64,000 nucleotides of DNA, taken from contig NZ_JAANOW010000002.1 in the NCBI RefSeq assembly GCF_011758805.1, forward strand, positions 124,001 to 188,000, written 5' to 3'. This DNA is from Mycolicibacterium fluoranthenivorans (GTDB lineage Bacteria > Actinomycetota > Actinomycetes > Mycobacteriales > Mycobacteriaceae). The notes under the pieces are model-generated. The model did not search any database, was not told where the DNA came from, and saw nothing but the letters and a program-made list of their open reading frames with translations. Below are positions 9,099-17,456 of the stretch, piece after piece (within the stretch, counting starts at the first letter, position 1; every line of letters starts with the position of its first letter). A program made the position numbers and the translations under genes.

Positions 9099-10221
9099 GA
9101 TCGAGGCCGACGACCGGGCCCTGCGGTTCAGCCGTCGAGAACGTGCGCTGGCGCAGATGGCGGCGCACGACCTCGACGTGCTGGTCCTCGGCAGGCAGGC
9201 CAACGTCCGGTACATCTCGGGCGCGCCGCAACTGTGGGTGGTGGGCACCCGCCCGTTCGGGCCGATCTGCACCTTCGTCCGGGCCACCGGTGAGATCCAC
9301 CTGAACAGCACGTGGGACGAGGGCATGCCCGAGGAGATCCCGCATGAGAATCTCTACGGGTTGGCGTGGAATCCGATGACGCTGATCTCCGTGCTGCAGG
9401 GCATCAAGGGTGCCGCTACCGCGCGCCGGGTCGGCACCGACGCCCTGACACCGACGTTCGCCACACTACTGCCGCTGGCTTTCCCTGCGGCCGAGCTCGT
9501 CGACGGTGAACAGGCGATGCGGGCCGCGCGACGGGTGAAGACGAGCGAGGAGATCACCGCGCTGCGGCGCGCGCTGGCCGTCGCCGAGGCGGGACTGGCG
9601 CGGGGTGTCGCCGAGGTGGCCCCGGGGACCACCGAACAGGTGCTCACCGGTGCGATCCTGAAGGCCGAGGCGGCCGGCGGGGTGAGCACACCGGCTACGC
9701 AGGACGCCGCATGGGTGACCTCGAAAGACCATCCGTGGCGGCGGACCGTCGGCGACGGCCGGGTGCGCGACGGCGATCTGGTGGCACTGTCGGCGGGTGT
9801 GCTCGCCGACGGCTATGTCGGCGAGGTCGCGCGGACGGTCTGCGTCGGTGCACCGACAGAGGCGGTGCGTTCGTTGTACCGGCGTCGGGATGAGCTGTGG
9901 GACAGGCTGGTCGACGCCTGCCGCCCGGGCAAGCCGGCGAGTGCACTGCTGGACGCCTACGGCCACGCCGGCGAACCGTTACCGGCCATGCCGGTCGCAC
10001 ACGGGCTGGGGCTGGGCTTCGATCCGCCGGTGGTGTCACCGCACCTGCGCGCCACCGCCGAGGCCGAGATCCTCACCGAGGGCATGGTCCTCGCGATCAC
10101 CGCTTACGTCTGGAAACACGGCGTCGGCGCGGTCTTCACCCGGGACGCGGTGCTGATCACGGCCGACGGCGCCCACGTGCTCACCACCGCGGCATCGTAC
10201 GGAGAGGCTGCACATGCCTGA
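9088..10221 (+). CDS. M24-fold protein with degenerate metal site
   Basis: 377 aa from the GTG at 9088 (the ATG at 9076 is possible but overlaps more). Aligned to the preceding M24 protein, the five ligands read Ser235, Glu246, His305, Thr338 and Asp353 instead of Asp, Asp, His, Glu, Glu. It probably does not hold the binuclear metal centre. It may act like creatinase, a metal-free member of the fold, or be a non-catalytic partner of its neighbour. Overlap with both neighbours indicates tight co-expression. Confidence 0.82.
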   Translation: MGIEIEADDRALRFSRRERALAQMAAHDLDVLVLGRQANVRYISGAPQLWVVGTRPFGPICTFVRATGEIHLNSTWDEGMPEEIPHENLYGLAWNPMTLISVLQGIKGAATARRVGTDALTPTFATLLPLAFPAAELVDGEQAMRAARRVKTSEEITALRRALAVAEAGLARGVAEVAPGTTEQVLTGAILKAEAAGGVSTPATQDAAWVTSKDHPWRRTVGDGRVRDGDLVALSAGVLADGYVGEVARTVCVGAPTEAVRSLYRRRDELWDRLVDACRPGKPASALLDAYGHAGEPLPAMPVAHGLGLGFDPPVVSPHLRATAEAEILTEGMVLAITAYVWKHGVGAVFTRDAVLITADGAHVLTTAASYGEAAHA

Positions 10222-11173
10222 GCGGCCTTCCCCGGAGGAGATCATCCTCTACGAGAAGAACCCGAAGACGAAGATCGCCACCATCACGTTCAACCGGCCG
10301 GAGTTCCTCAACGCACCCACCTCGATGGCCAGGTTGCGGTACGCCGACGTCCTGCGCGCGGCCAACGCCGACAACGATGTCAAAGTGGTGATCATCCGCG
10401 GCGTCGGAGACAACCTGGGCAGCGGTGCGGATCTCCCGGAATTCATGGAGGGCAACGACAATCCGGCAGCGCGGCTGGCGGAGTTGCGATTGGAAGATGA
10501 CGGTGTCGGGGACGTGACCTACCCGCCGAAGGGCACCTTCCGCAACGGCGCCACCATCAGTTCGTGGTACGCCAACTCGCAGGCCGGTAACCGCGCACTG
10601 CAGGATTTCAAGAAGATCAGCATCGTCGAGGCCAAGGGATACTGTTACGGCTGGCACTTCTACCAATGTGCCGATGCCGACCTGGTGATCTCCAGTGACG
10701 ATGCGCTGTTCGGGCATCCGTCGTTCCGGTATCACGGTTGGGGCCCGCGCATGTGGACGTGGGTACAGATGATGGGGCTGCGTAAGTTCCAGGAGATGGT
10801 CTTCACCGGCCGGCCGTTCACCGCGGCGGAGATGTATGACTGCAATTTCCTGAACAAGGTGGTGGCCCGCGAGCAACTGGAAGCCGAGACCGACAAGTAC
10901 GCCTTGGCGTGCGCGCGGAACAGGCCGGTGGACACCGTCTTTCAGCAGAAGATGTTCTTCGAGATCTTCAAGCAGCAGCAAGGCGAGTACATGGGCAGTC
11001 TGTTGTCCGCTTTCTTCGAGTCGATGGGCAACGGTGTGGCCAACGACAACGAGGACGATATGGACATGTCCTCCTCGATCGATTCCGGGCTGTCGGCCGC
11101 GGTCAACGACAACGACGGCAAGTTCCCACCCGACTTCCGGCTCTCCAAGAAGAACCGGGCGAAACCGGAGTAG
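10214..11173 (+). CDS. Enoyl-CoA hydratase/isomerase (crotonase) family protein
   Basis: 319 aa, longer than the usual ~260. It has a crotonase core with an N-terminal TITFNRPEFLNAP strand, an oxyanion region GVGDNLGSGADLPEF and a KGYCYGWHFYQCADADL second oxyanion-helix region. The C-terminal ~50 residues are acidic and then basic (DDMDMSSS, DFRLSKKNRAK). The 8-nt overlap with the M24-like gene and the CoA transferase downstream place it in CoA-ester chemistry: hydration, isomerisation or C-C cleavage of an enoyl or beta-keto CoA thioester. Confidence 0.85.
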   Translation: MPERPSPEEIILYEKNPKTKIATITFNRPEFLNAPTSMARLRYADVLRAANADNDVKVVIIRGVGDNLGSGADLPEFMEGNDNPAARLAELRLEDDGVGDVTYPPKGTFRNGATISSWYANSQAGNRALQDFKKISIVEAKGYCYGWHFYQCADADLVISSDDALFGHPSFRYHGWGPRMWTWVQMMGLRKFQEMVFTGRPFTAAEMYDCNFLNKVVAREQLEAETDKYALACARNRPVDTVFQQKMFFEIFKQQQGEYMGSLLSAFFESMGNGVANDNEDDMDMSSSIDSGLSAAVNDNDGKFPPDFRLSKKNRAKPE

Positions 11174-11176
11174 GTC

Positions 11177-13579
11177 ATGAGTGCACCACTGGCCGGCTAC
11201 ACCGTCGTCGACCTGTCCAGCGGGATCGCCGGGGCATATGCCACCAAGATCCTGGCTGACGGCGGTGCCGACGTCGTCAAAGTGGAAGACCCGCAGGGCG
11301 ATCCGCTGCGCACCTGGTCGGCGTCGGGCTCCCGGGGCGGCGCCCTGTTCGCCTTTCTGGCGGGCGGCAAGCGCAGCGTGGTCCTGGAAGCGCAGGACAT
11401 GGACTTGCTCGAGCGGCTGATCGCATCGGCCGACGCCGTGGTGTGGTCACCGGAATCGGCGGTCGCCCAGTCGGTGTCGCCGCAAGACCTGCACCGGCGG
11501 TACCCGCATCTGATCGTCACGGCCATCACCGCGTTCGGCCTGGACGGGCCGTGGAGTGGGCGCCCGGCCACCGAATTCACCCTGCAAGCCTGGTCCGGCG
11601 GGGCCATCGGGATCGGCCGTGGCACCCAGGACCGGGCGCCGGTGACCATCGGTGGTCAGGTGGGGGACTGGCTGACCGGGGCCTACGCCGCCGCGATGAC
11701 ACTGGCCTTCCGGGCGCGTGCGCTGCGCGACGGCCACGGCGAGTTCATCGACCTGTCCAAGCTGGAGGCCCAGGTCCTCGGCCTCACCTACTATCCCGTC
11801 ACCTATTTCGAGATGCTCGGCCGGCCCTGGCGCACCGAGCGCCGGCCCACCGTCCCCGGGGTGGCCCAGGCGGCCGACGGTCTGGTGGCACTGGGATGCG
11901 GCACCGCTCAGCAGTGGTGGGACCTGTGCGCGATGTCGGGCCACGACGAGTGGATCGACGAGACCACGGAGCTGACCATCACCGAGCAGGCCAACCTGCA
12001 CGCCGAAGAACTGTACGAGTGGATCCGCCGGCAACCCGCGGATGACCTGCGCGACCTGGCAGCAGCCTTCCGGATCCCGAACTCACCCGTCGGCAACGGC
12101 GAGAACGTCACCACGATGGACCATTTCGTGGCACGGGACGCGTTCGTGCGCAACCCTGCCGACGGGTTCGTCCAGCCCGCGCACCCGTACCGGTTCACCG
12201 GCGCCGCGCTGCGCGCACCCGCGCCCGCACCCGGTCTCGGTGAGCACAGCCGCGAGGTACGGGAGGCCGCCTTGAGCCCACGTCCGGCGCCCACCACGGC
12301 GCCGACCCGGGACCGGCTGCCGTTCAGCGGTCTGCGGGTGCTGGATATGACGACCTTCTGGGCCGGGCCGTCCTGCACCCATGCGCTGGGGATGTTGGGG
12401 GCCGATATCGTCCATCTGGAGTCCACCTCACGTCCCGACGGGACCCGGCTGATCGCCGGGATCCCCGCCACCGTGGAGCAGTGGTGGGAACGATCCCCGA
12501 TCTTCAGTGCGCTCAACACGAATAAGAAGAGCGTCACGGTGGACTTCCAGACCGAGGCCGGCCGGGACGTGTTGCGCCGCTTGATCGCCGCCAGCGATGT
12601 GGTGGTGGAGAACTTCACCCCACGCGTCATCGACCAGCTGGGCCTGGACTTCGACGCCGTGCGCGCACTGCGTGAGGACATCGTCATGGTGCGCATGCCG
12701 GGCTTCGGGCTGCAGGGACCGTGGCGGGACAATCCCGCCTTCGCCTACATCATCGAGGACGCGTCCGGCTTGAGCTGGCTCACCGGCTACCCGGACCGCC
12801 CCCCGTTCGAGCCGTACTCGGTGGGTGATCCCAACGCCGGGGTGCACGCCCTCAACGCCGTGCTGCTGGCGCTGGAGCACCGACGCACCACGGGGCAGGC
12901 CGTACTGGTCGAGGCGGCGATGGTCGACGCCGCACTGAACATCGCGGCCGAGCAGGTCATCGAATACTCCGCCTACGGGGCGCTGCTGCAGCGCGACGGC
13001 AACCGCGGCCCCACCGCCGCGCCGCAGAACCTCTACCGGAGTGCCGAATCGGACGAGTTCGGCCGCGACGACAGTTGGGTGGCCATCGCGGTGCAGACCG
13101 ACGCCCAGTGGGAGGCGCTGCGGGCGGCACTCGGTTCGCCGGACTGGTCGGCCGATCCCGCGCTGTCATGCGCCGAGGGACGCCGCGCCGCCCACGATGT
13201 GGTCGATGACCACCTGGCCGCCTGGTGCCGCACCCGTACCGGTGACGTGATCGTCGAAAACCTCTGGGGCGCAGGGGTTCCGGTGGCCAAGGTGATGCAG
13301 CCGCATCGCCAGACCGAACTGCCCCAATTGCGGCACCGCAGATTCTTCGAACACGTGGGGCATCCGGTGAATCCCGTCGCCCCCTACAGCACCCTGCCGG
13401 TCACCTTGGCCAACGGTCCCGCGGCCTTCCATCGCGAACCTGCACCGCTGCTCGGCGAGCACAACCATGTGGTGCTGACCGGGTTGGGCCTGTCCGATGA
13501 GGAGATCGCGGTCCTGGTGGATGACGGGGTGATCGGTACCGAACCGGGTAAGAGCGGGCGGCGCAAAGCTGCCCGCTGA
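11177..13579 (+). CDS. Tandem-fused CaiB/BaiF (family III) CoA transferase
   Basis: 800 aa, twice the usual ~400. Domain 1 (about 1-365) begins LAGYTVVDLSSGIAG and carries the catalytic-position Asp164 (GQVGDWLTG). Domain 2 (about 384-790) begins FSGLRVLDMTTFWAGP and carries Asp551 (SVGDPNAG). Both aspartates that form the acyl-anhydride in this family seem present, so both halves may be active or may form an intramolecular version of the interlocked dimer. Moves CoA from a donor thioester to an organic acid. Last gene of the rightward operon, convergent with the next. Confidence 0.9.
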   Translation: MSAPLAGYTVVDLSSGIAGAYATKILADGGADVVKVEDPQGDPLRTWSASGSRGGALFAFLAGGKRSVVLEAQDMDLLERLIASADAVVWSPESAVAQSVSPQDLHRRYPHLIVTAITAFGLDGPWSGRPATEFTLQAWSGGAIGIGRGTQDRAPVTIGGQVGDWLTGAYAAAMTLAFRARALRDGHGEFIDLSKLEAQVLGLTYYPVTYFEMLGRPWRTERRPTVPGVAQAADGLVALGCGTAQQWWDLCAMSGHDEWIDETTELTITEQANLHAEELYEWIRRQPADDLRDLAAAFRIPNSPVGNGENVTTMDHFVARDAFVRNPADGFVQPAHPYRFTGAALRAPAPAPGLGEHSREVREAALSPRPAPTTAPTRDRLPFSGLRVLDMTTFWAGPSCTHALGMLGADIVHLESTSRPDGTRLIAGIPATVEQWWERSPIFSALNTNKKSVTVDFQTEAGRDVLRRLIAASDVVVENFTPRVIDQLGLDFDAVRALREDIVMVRMPGFGLQGPWRDNPAFAYIIEDASGLSWLTGYPDRPPFEPYSVGDPNAGVHALNAVLLALEHRRTTGQAVLVEAAMVDAALNIAAEQVIEYSAYGALLQRDGNRGPTAAPQNLYRSAESDEFGRDDSWVAIAVQTDAQWEALRAALGSPDWSADPALSCAEGRRAAHDVVDDHLAAWCRTRTGDVIVENLWGAGVPVAKVMQPHRQTELPQLRHRRFFEHVGHPVNPVAPYSTLPVTLANGPAAFHREPAPLLGEHNHVVLTGLGLSDEEIAVLVDDGVIGTEPGKSGRRKAAR

Positions 13580-13580
13580 G

Positions 13581-14651
13581 CTATCCGAGCGATGTATCCA
13601 GTCTGGTGTCACCGAGTCGCGCACTGAGCATTCGCCACGGGTCGGCATAGACGCCCGGGGAATTGCGGTAGGCGCCTTGGCGTGTGACGAAGGCCCGCGC
13701 CAGTGGGGCGATCAGCCGGGCCGGGTGCCGTTTCCACCCGGTCTCCGTTCGGATCTCCTCGAGCATGGCCGGCCAGGAATGGTGCTGGAATTTCAGCACC
13801 TCCTGCGCACGGGTGGTATCCATCCAGTCGGTGATGAACCAGTCGTCATCACTGTCCGGATTGCCCGGGCGACCCGGCGGCAGCACTCCGGGCAGGCCGC
13901 GCGCCGCGGCCAGCGACGAGCCGACGTCGCCCTGCAGCATCCGGTGGGAGTCGTCGCCGGCGATCAGCAGGATCTCACCGACCGCGTCGGCGACGGTCGC
14001 GGCGGCGAAAGCGGTTGCCACGTCCCGCACATCGACCATGTGGATCCTGTTGTCGACCGGCAGCGCGCTCTCGAAGTACAGTGCGTCCAGGCCGACCGGC
14101 ATCGCCGACAGGTCGGTGCTCATCACCCCGCCCAGCCGTAGTACCACCCAGTCCAGTGCCGAGGCCCGGACGTATGCCTCGGATTCCAGCTTGTGCCCGC
14201 CGTACAACTCGGTCGGGCGGGGCGGGGTGTCCGCGCTGACGGGCTCGGTATGGCGGTGCGGGTTACGCGATCCGTAGACCGCGTTGCTGGAGGCCTGCAC
14301 GAACCGGGGCGGATTCGGCGCGGCCGCGGCGGCGTCCACCAAGGTCTTGGTGGCGTCGACGTTGACCTTGCGGGCCAGCGCGGGGTTGCGGTAGATCGGG
14401 GGAACGATCACCGCAGCGAGGTGGACGATCGCGTCGGGGGCGGTATCGGCGATCAGCCGTTGCGCATCTGCGGGCACGGTCAGGTCGGCCCAGCGCGCTT
14501 GCACTCCGGGCGGAAGGGCTTGAGCCTTGGCCCGGTTGGCGTCGGTGCCCAGATCGGTGGCCACCACCCGGCGGCCCTCGGCGGCCAATGCCCGGACCGT
14601 GGCCGACCCGACGAGACCGAACGCCCCCGTGACGAGGACAGTGTCGGACAT
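13581..14651 (-). CDS. NAD-dependent epimerase/dehydratase (extended SDR)
   Basis: 356 aa. The Rossmann motif TGAFGLVG is at residues 8-15 and the catalytic pair Tyr150/Lys154 in YGGHK, with a preceding SSNAVYG stretch. Extended SDRs of this type act on nucleotide sugars or on sterol-like 3-beta-hydroxy compounds. Here the neighbour is a mycofactocin-type SDR 3 nt upstream, so a small-molecule alcohol/ketone role is more likely. It ends 1 nt from the convergent CoA transferase gene. Confidence 0.82.
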   Translation of the reverse strand: MSDTVLVTGAFGLVGSATVRALAAEGRRVVATDLGTDANRAKAQALPPGVQARWADLTVPADAQRLIADTAPDAIVHLAAVIVPPIYRNPALARKVNVDATKTLVDAAAAAPNPPRFVQASSNAVYGSRNPHRHTEPVSADTPPRPTELYGGHKLESEAYVRASALDWVVLRLGGVMSTDLSAMPVGLDALYFESALPVDNRIHMVDVRDVATAFAAATVADAVGEILLIAGDDSHRMLQGDVGSSLAAARGLPGVLPPGRPGNPDSDDDWFITDWMDTTRAQEVLKFQHHSWPAMLEEIRTETGWKRHPARLIAPLARAFVTRQGAYRNSPGVYADPWRMLSARLGDTRLDTSLG

Positions 14652-14654
14652 CGA

Positions 14655-15500
14655 TTACTTCAGGCAGCTACCGGCGTCGACCGGCAGGGTGACACCGGTG
14701 ATGTAGCGGGCCTCGTCGGAGGCCAGGAACAGCACGGCGTTGCTGATGTCGATGGCGTCCACCCACGGGATCGGCAGCGTGTGGAACATCTGGCAGATGG
14801 GCGCCATATCCTCGGCGCCCGGGTTCTCCAGGTCGGGCCGGAACATCTTGAAGGTGCCCTCGTTGTGCAGCATCTGGGTGCTGACGTGGGTGGGGTGCAC
14901 GGTGTTGGCGCGGATGTTGTGATGGCCGAGTTCGACGGCGAAACCGCGCATCAGCCCGACGACACCGTGCTTGGCCGAGACGTAGTTGCCACAGTGCGGG
15001 TATGCCTTCAATCCGCCCACCGAACTGGTGAGGATGATGGAACCGCCCCGCCCGCCCGCGATGATGTGCGGCACAGCGGCTTTCACCGACTTCCACACGC
15101 CGGACAGGTTGATGTCGATCATCTCGTCCCAGTCGAGTTCGCTGGTCTCGTGCAGGGGATCGCCGCCGTTGCCGATACCGGCGTTGGCCACCACGATGTC
15201 GAGGCGGCCCAACTGCTCGACCCCGCTGTCGACGGCGGCCTTGACAGCGGCGGCGTCGCGGACGTCGACCTCGGCGGTGACGATGCGCCGGTTGAGGCCC
15301 TTCACGAGGTTGGCGGTCTCGGCGAGATCGTCAGGGGTGGAGGCGGGGATGGCCGTTTCCACGCCGGGCCGGATGGGTCCGGCGATGTCGATCGCGATGA
15401 TGTCGGCGCCTTCTTCGGCCAGTCGCACGGCGTGGCTGCGGCCCTGCCCGCGCGCGGCGCCCGTCACGAATGCGACCTTGCCCTCTACCCGGCCTGCCAT
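14655..15500 (-). CDS. Mycofactocin-coupled SDR-family oxidoreductase
   Basis: 281 aa. TGAARGQGRSHA at 13-24 followed by EGADIIAIDIAGP and an inserted segment at ~41-65 is the hallmark of SDRs whose nicotinamide is held tightly and reoxidised via the redox peptide mycofactocin (family knowledge, TIGR03971 type). Catalytic Ser159, Tyr173 and Lys177 are present. Probably oxidises a secondary alcohol such as a terpenoid or carveol-like compound. First gene of a two-gene unit with the epimerase-like SDR. Confidence 0.88.
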   Translation of the reverse strand: MAGRVEGKVAFVTGAARGQGRSHAVRLAEEGADIIAIDIAGPIRPGVETAIPASTPDDLAETANLVKGLNRRIVTAEVDVRDAAAVKAAVDSGVEQLGRLDIVVANAGIGNGGDPLHETSELDWDEMIDINLSGVWKSVKAAVPHIIAGGRGGSIILTSSVGGLKAYPHCGNYVSAKHGVVGLMRGFAVELGHHNIRANTVHPTHVSTQMLHNEGTFKMFRPDLENPGAEDMAPICQMFHTLPIPWVDAIDISNAVLFLASDEARYITGVTLPVDAGSCLK

Positions 15501-15775
15501 CTGGTCCTCAATTCTGCGTCAGTCACTTGTGCACTTGCTCAGCACTCTGTCACCGCGCGTCTGCCCATGTCAATGGCAAAATCAGATATGAATAACTAAC
15601 CTCTCTGCTTAGAAGAATCACGCTCTCGTCAGAGGTGTTTCGGGCACCAGGGGTCCACCGTGGAGCGAATGCACGCAAGAGGTGCGGGTCGGCTGAGCCG
15701 GTCGGGACAGGTCAGCGTCCGGCGTCGGCGCCGCCCCGGGGCGAGCAGAGGTCTAGGTCTGCAAGAACCGAATTC
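15501..15775. other. Intergenic region between TetR 3' end and mycofactocin-type SDR
   Basis: About 275 nt without a supportable gene. The SDR promoter must lie here; on the minus strand a TTGACA-like hexamer occurs near 15567-15572. A half-site ATTCTC occurs near 15770, resembling one arm of the operator at 16552, but without a partner. Nothing else stands out. Confidence 0.4.
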
Positions 15776-16495
15776 TCAATCGTCGACGGCGAAACCGTGC
15801 GCGACGAAATCCCAGACTTCCTGTGCCGAGATCGGCTTGTTGGTGGTGTCGTCACCGCCGCTGGACTGTGCGACGAACATCACGGTCTGCATGGTCATCG
15901 CGGCCATCCGGCGTGGGTTGAGGCCCGGACGAATCTTGCCTGCTGCGTGCGCGTCTTCCATCAGTTCGGTGAGCAGGGCCAGCAGGGGAGCGTGCGCAAC
16001 CTTCACTTCCGAGGGATGCGAGACGAGCAGCCGGGGCGCGAAGTCGGTGAACAGCGGTCGCTTGGCGGCCGGGTCGGGCCGCGAGGACTCGAACAGCAAC
16101 TCGATGGCGACCTTGAGGCGCTCAACCGGATCGGCCTGGCCCGAGGTGGCGGCCCGGATCTGGTCGGCGGAACGGCTCAGTGCATCCTCGAACAGTGCCA
16201 ACAGCAGCTCGTGCTTACCGTCGAACTGCAGGTAGAAGCTGCGCAACGACTGGCGGGAGCGGTCGACGACCTCTTGCACGGTGAAATCCGTGCTGCCCTT
16301 CTCGATGATGATCGACTGCGCGGCGTCGAGGAACCGCTGGACGCGCTGAGCGGCACGCAGCTTGGCCGTCTTGATGGAGCGTTCGACCGCGCGCTGCTTC
16401 CAGGCGGGTTCTTCGTTTGCGCTGGTCACCGGCTGCTCAGCTGCTTGCCGATTCGGGAGAACATGAGTGGACTGTACCGGAGAACGCCTGGGCAT
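15776..16495 (-). CDS. TetR-family transcriptional regulator
   Basis: 239 aa with an N-terminal extension of ~45 residues ahead of the HTH (RVQRFLDAAQSIIIEKG, then TVQEVVDRSRQSLRSFYLQFDGK). A palindrome GAGAATAATATTCTC lies 57 nt upstream of its start; the same palindrome class occurs at the Rieske operon and at the 43-kb P450. It is the prime candidate for the repressor of that three-promoter set. Start choice is uncertain because of the long N-terminus. Confidence 0.85.
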   Translation of the reverse strand: MPRRSPVQSTHVLPNRQAAEQPVTSANEEPAWKQRAVERSIKTAKLRAAQRVQRFLDAAQSIIIEKGSTDFTVQEVVDRSRQSLRSFYLQFDGKHELLLALFEDALSRSADQIRAATSGQADPVERLKVAIELLFESSRPDPAAKRPLFTDFAPRLLVSHPSEVKVAHAPLLALLTELMEDAHAAGKIRPGLNPRRMAAMTMQTVMFVAQSSGGDDTTNKPISAQEVWDFVAHGFAVDD

Positions 16496-16551
16496 CGCGG
16501 TGCTCGACCCCCTCCGAACGCTCGTGTCGGAGACTGTAGCTTTCTCATGGC

Positions 16552-16566
16552 GAGAATAATATTCTC
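16552..16566. promoter_or_regulatory. Palindromic operator GAGAAT-N3-ATTCTC (site 1)
   Basis: GAGAATAATATTCTC has 7-bp perfect arms around one base. Read on the minus strand it contains TATTAT, a good -10 hexamer for the TetR gene, so repressor binding would block polymerase. Sites 2 and 3 are at 22014 and 42968. Confidence 0.7.
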
Positions 16567-16641
16567 ATTTCCGCATTTTCAGAAGGGCTACGGGGAAAGC
16601 GGCTTTCCGGACCACCGACGGTCGTCGCGTGGGAATGCGAA

Positions 16642-17454
16642 TCAGAGCTGGGCCAGCCGCGGTGCCGAGCCACGGGCGCGCAGTCCCGCGCCGGCCTTCT
16701 TCGTCAGCTCCCGCGAGCTGCCCAGCAACCCGTCGAGCACCAGCGCGCGCTTGACGTGGCGGTGCAGATCGTGTTCTTCGGTGAACCCGATTCCACCGAG
16801 CACCTGCTGACAGTGCCTGGCCGCCGTCAGCGCCGCCTTGCCCGCGGCAGCCTTGGCCAGCAGCGCGGTGAGATCCGGGTTGGCCGCGCCGGGCAGGATC
16901 AGCGTCGCCTCGGCACCCTCGACGGCCACCAGCGTCTCGGCCAGCCGGTGTCGCACCGCCTGGAACGACGCAATCGGCTTACCGAACTGGACCCGGTCCA
17001 GCGCATGCCGACGGGCCAGGGACAACATGGCCCTTGCCGAGCCGACCAGCCACCAGGCCACGGCGATGCGTGCCTCGGCCACCCGGATCGGATAGCCCTC
17101 CTCCTCACGGCGCAACGGCAGACCACCGAGCGTCGGTTCGGTGGTTTCCGCCGAGATCCGGTCCCAGACGACCCACGTGTTACCCGCGTAGGGCAGTGGC
17201 AGTTCGACGGTGTCACCGATGGTGTTGCCGGTGGCGTGCAGCACGACGTCGACCAGAACCGAAGCGTGCGAACCGGTTTCGCCGAGCAGCCGGAACACCA
17301 GCGGCACCGCCAGTTCGGGGATGTCGGTCAGCATCTCGGCCCAGCCGAGGTCGGTGAGGGCTGCATCCAGTGCGGGGCCGGAGGTGGCCAGCATCGTCTT
17401 GCGCAGGGTGTCTTCGAGAAGCGTCAGCGACTCGGCGTCGAGCGCGGTGGCCAT
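16642..17454 (-). CDS. Acyl-CoA dehydrogenase family protein, short subunit
   Basis: 270 aa from the ATG 2 nt after the upstream dehydrogenase stop; the longer frame is antisense-like and rejected. It has C-terminal ACAD helices with RRHALDRVQFGKPIASFQAVRH and QVLGGIGFTEEHDLHRHVKR, but is ~110 residues shorter than a full ACAD. In actinobacteria adjacent unequal FadE pairs form alpha2-beta2 heterotetramers acting on bulky steroid-like acyl-CoAs (family knowledge). It is probably the beta partner of the gene at 17457. Confidence 0.87.
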   Translation of the reverse strand: MATALDAESLTLLEDTLRKTMLATSGPALDAALTDLGWAEMLTDIPELAVPLVFRLLGETGSHASVLVDVVLHATGNTIGDTVELPLPYAGNTWVVWDRISAETTEPTLGGLPLRREEEGYPIRVAEARIAVAWWLVGSARAMLSLARRHALDRVQFGKPIASFQAVRHRLAETLVAVEGAEATLILPGAANPDLTALLAKAAAGKAALTAARHCQQVLGGIGFTEEHDLHRHVKRALVLDGLLGSSRELTKKAGAGLRARGSAPRLAQL

Positions 17455-17456
17455 GT

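Noticed and set aside
14193..15599. 468-codon plus-strand frame
   Set aside because: Antisense to the mycofactocin-type SDR and epimerase genes and rich in His/Arg/Gly with no recognisable domain.
15575..15600. Degenerate fourth copy of the GAGAAT operator before the mycofactocin-type SDR
   Set aside because: Only a TATTCATATCTGA-like stretch on the minus strand resembles sequence next to site 2; the palindrome itself is missing.
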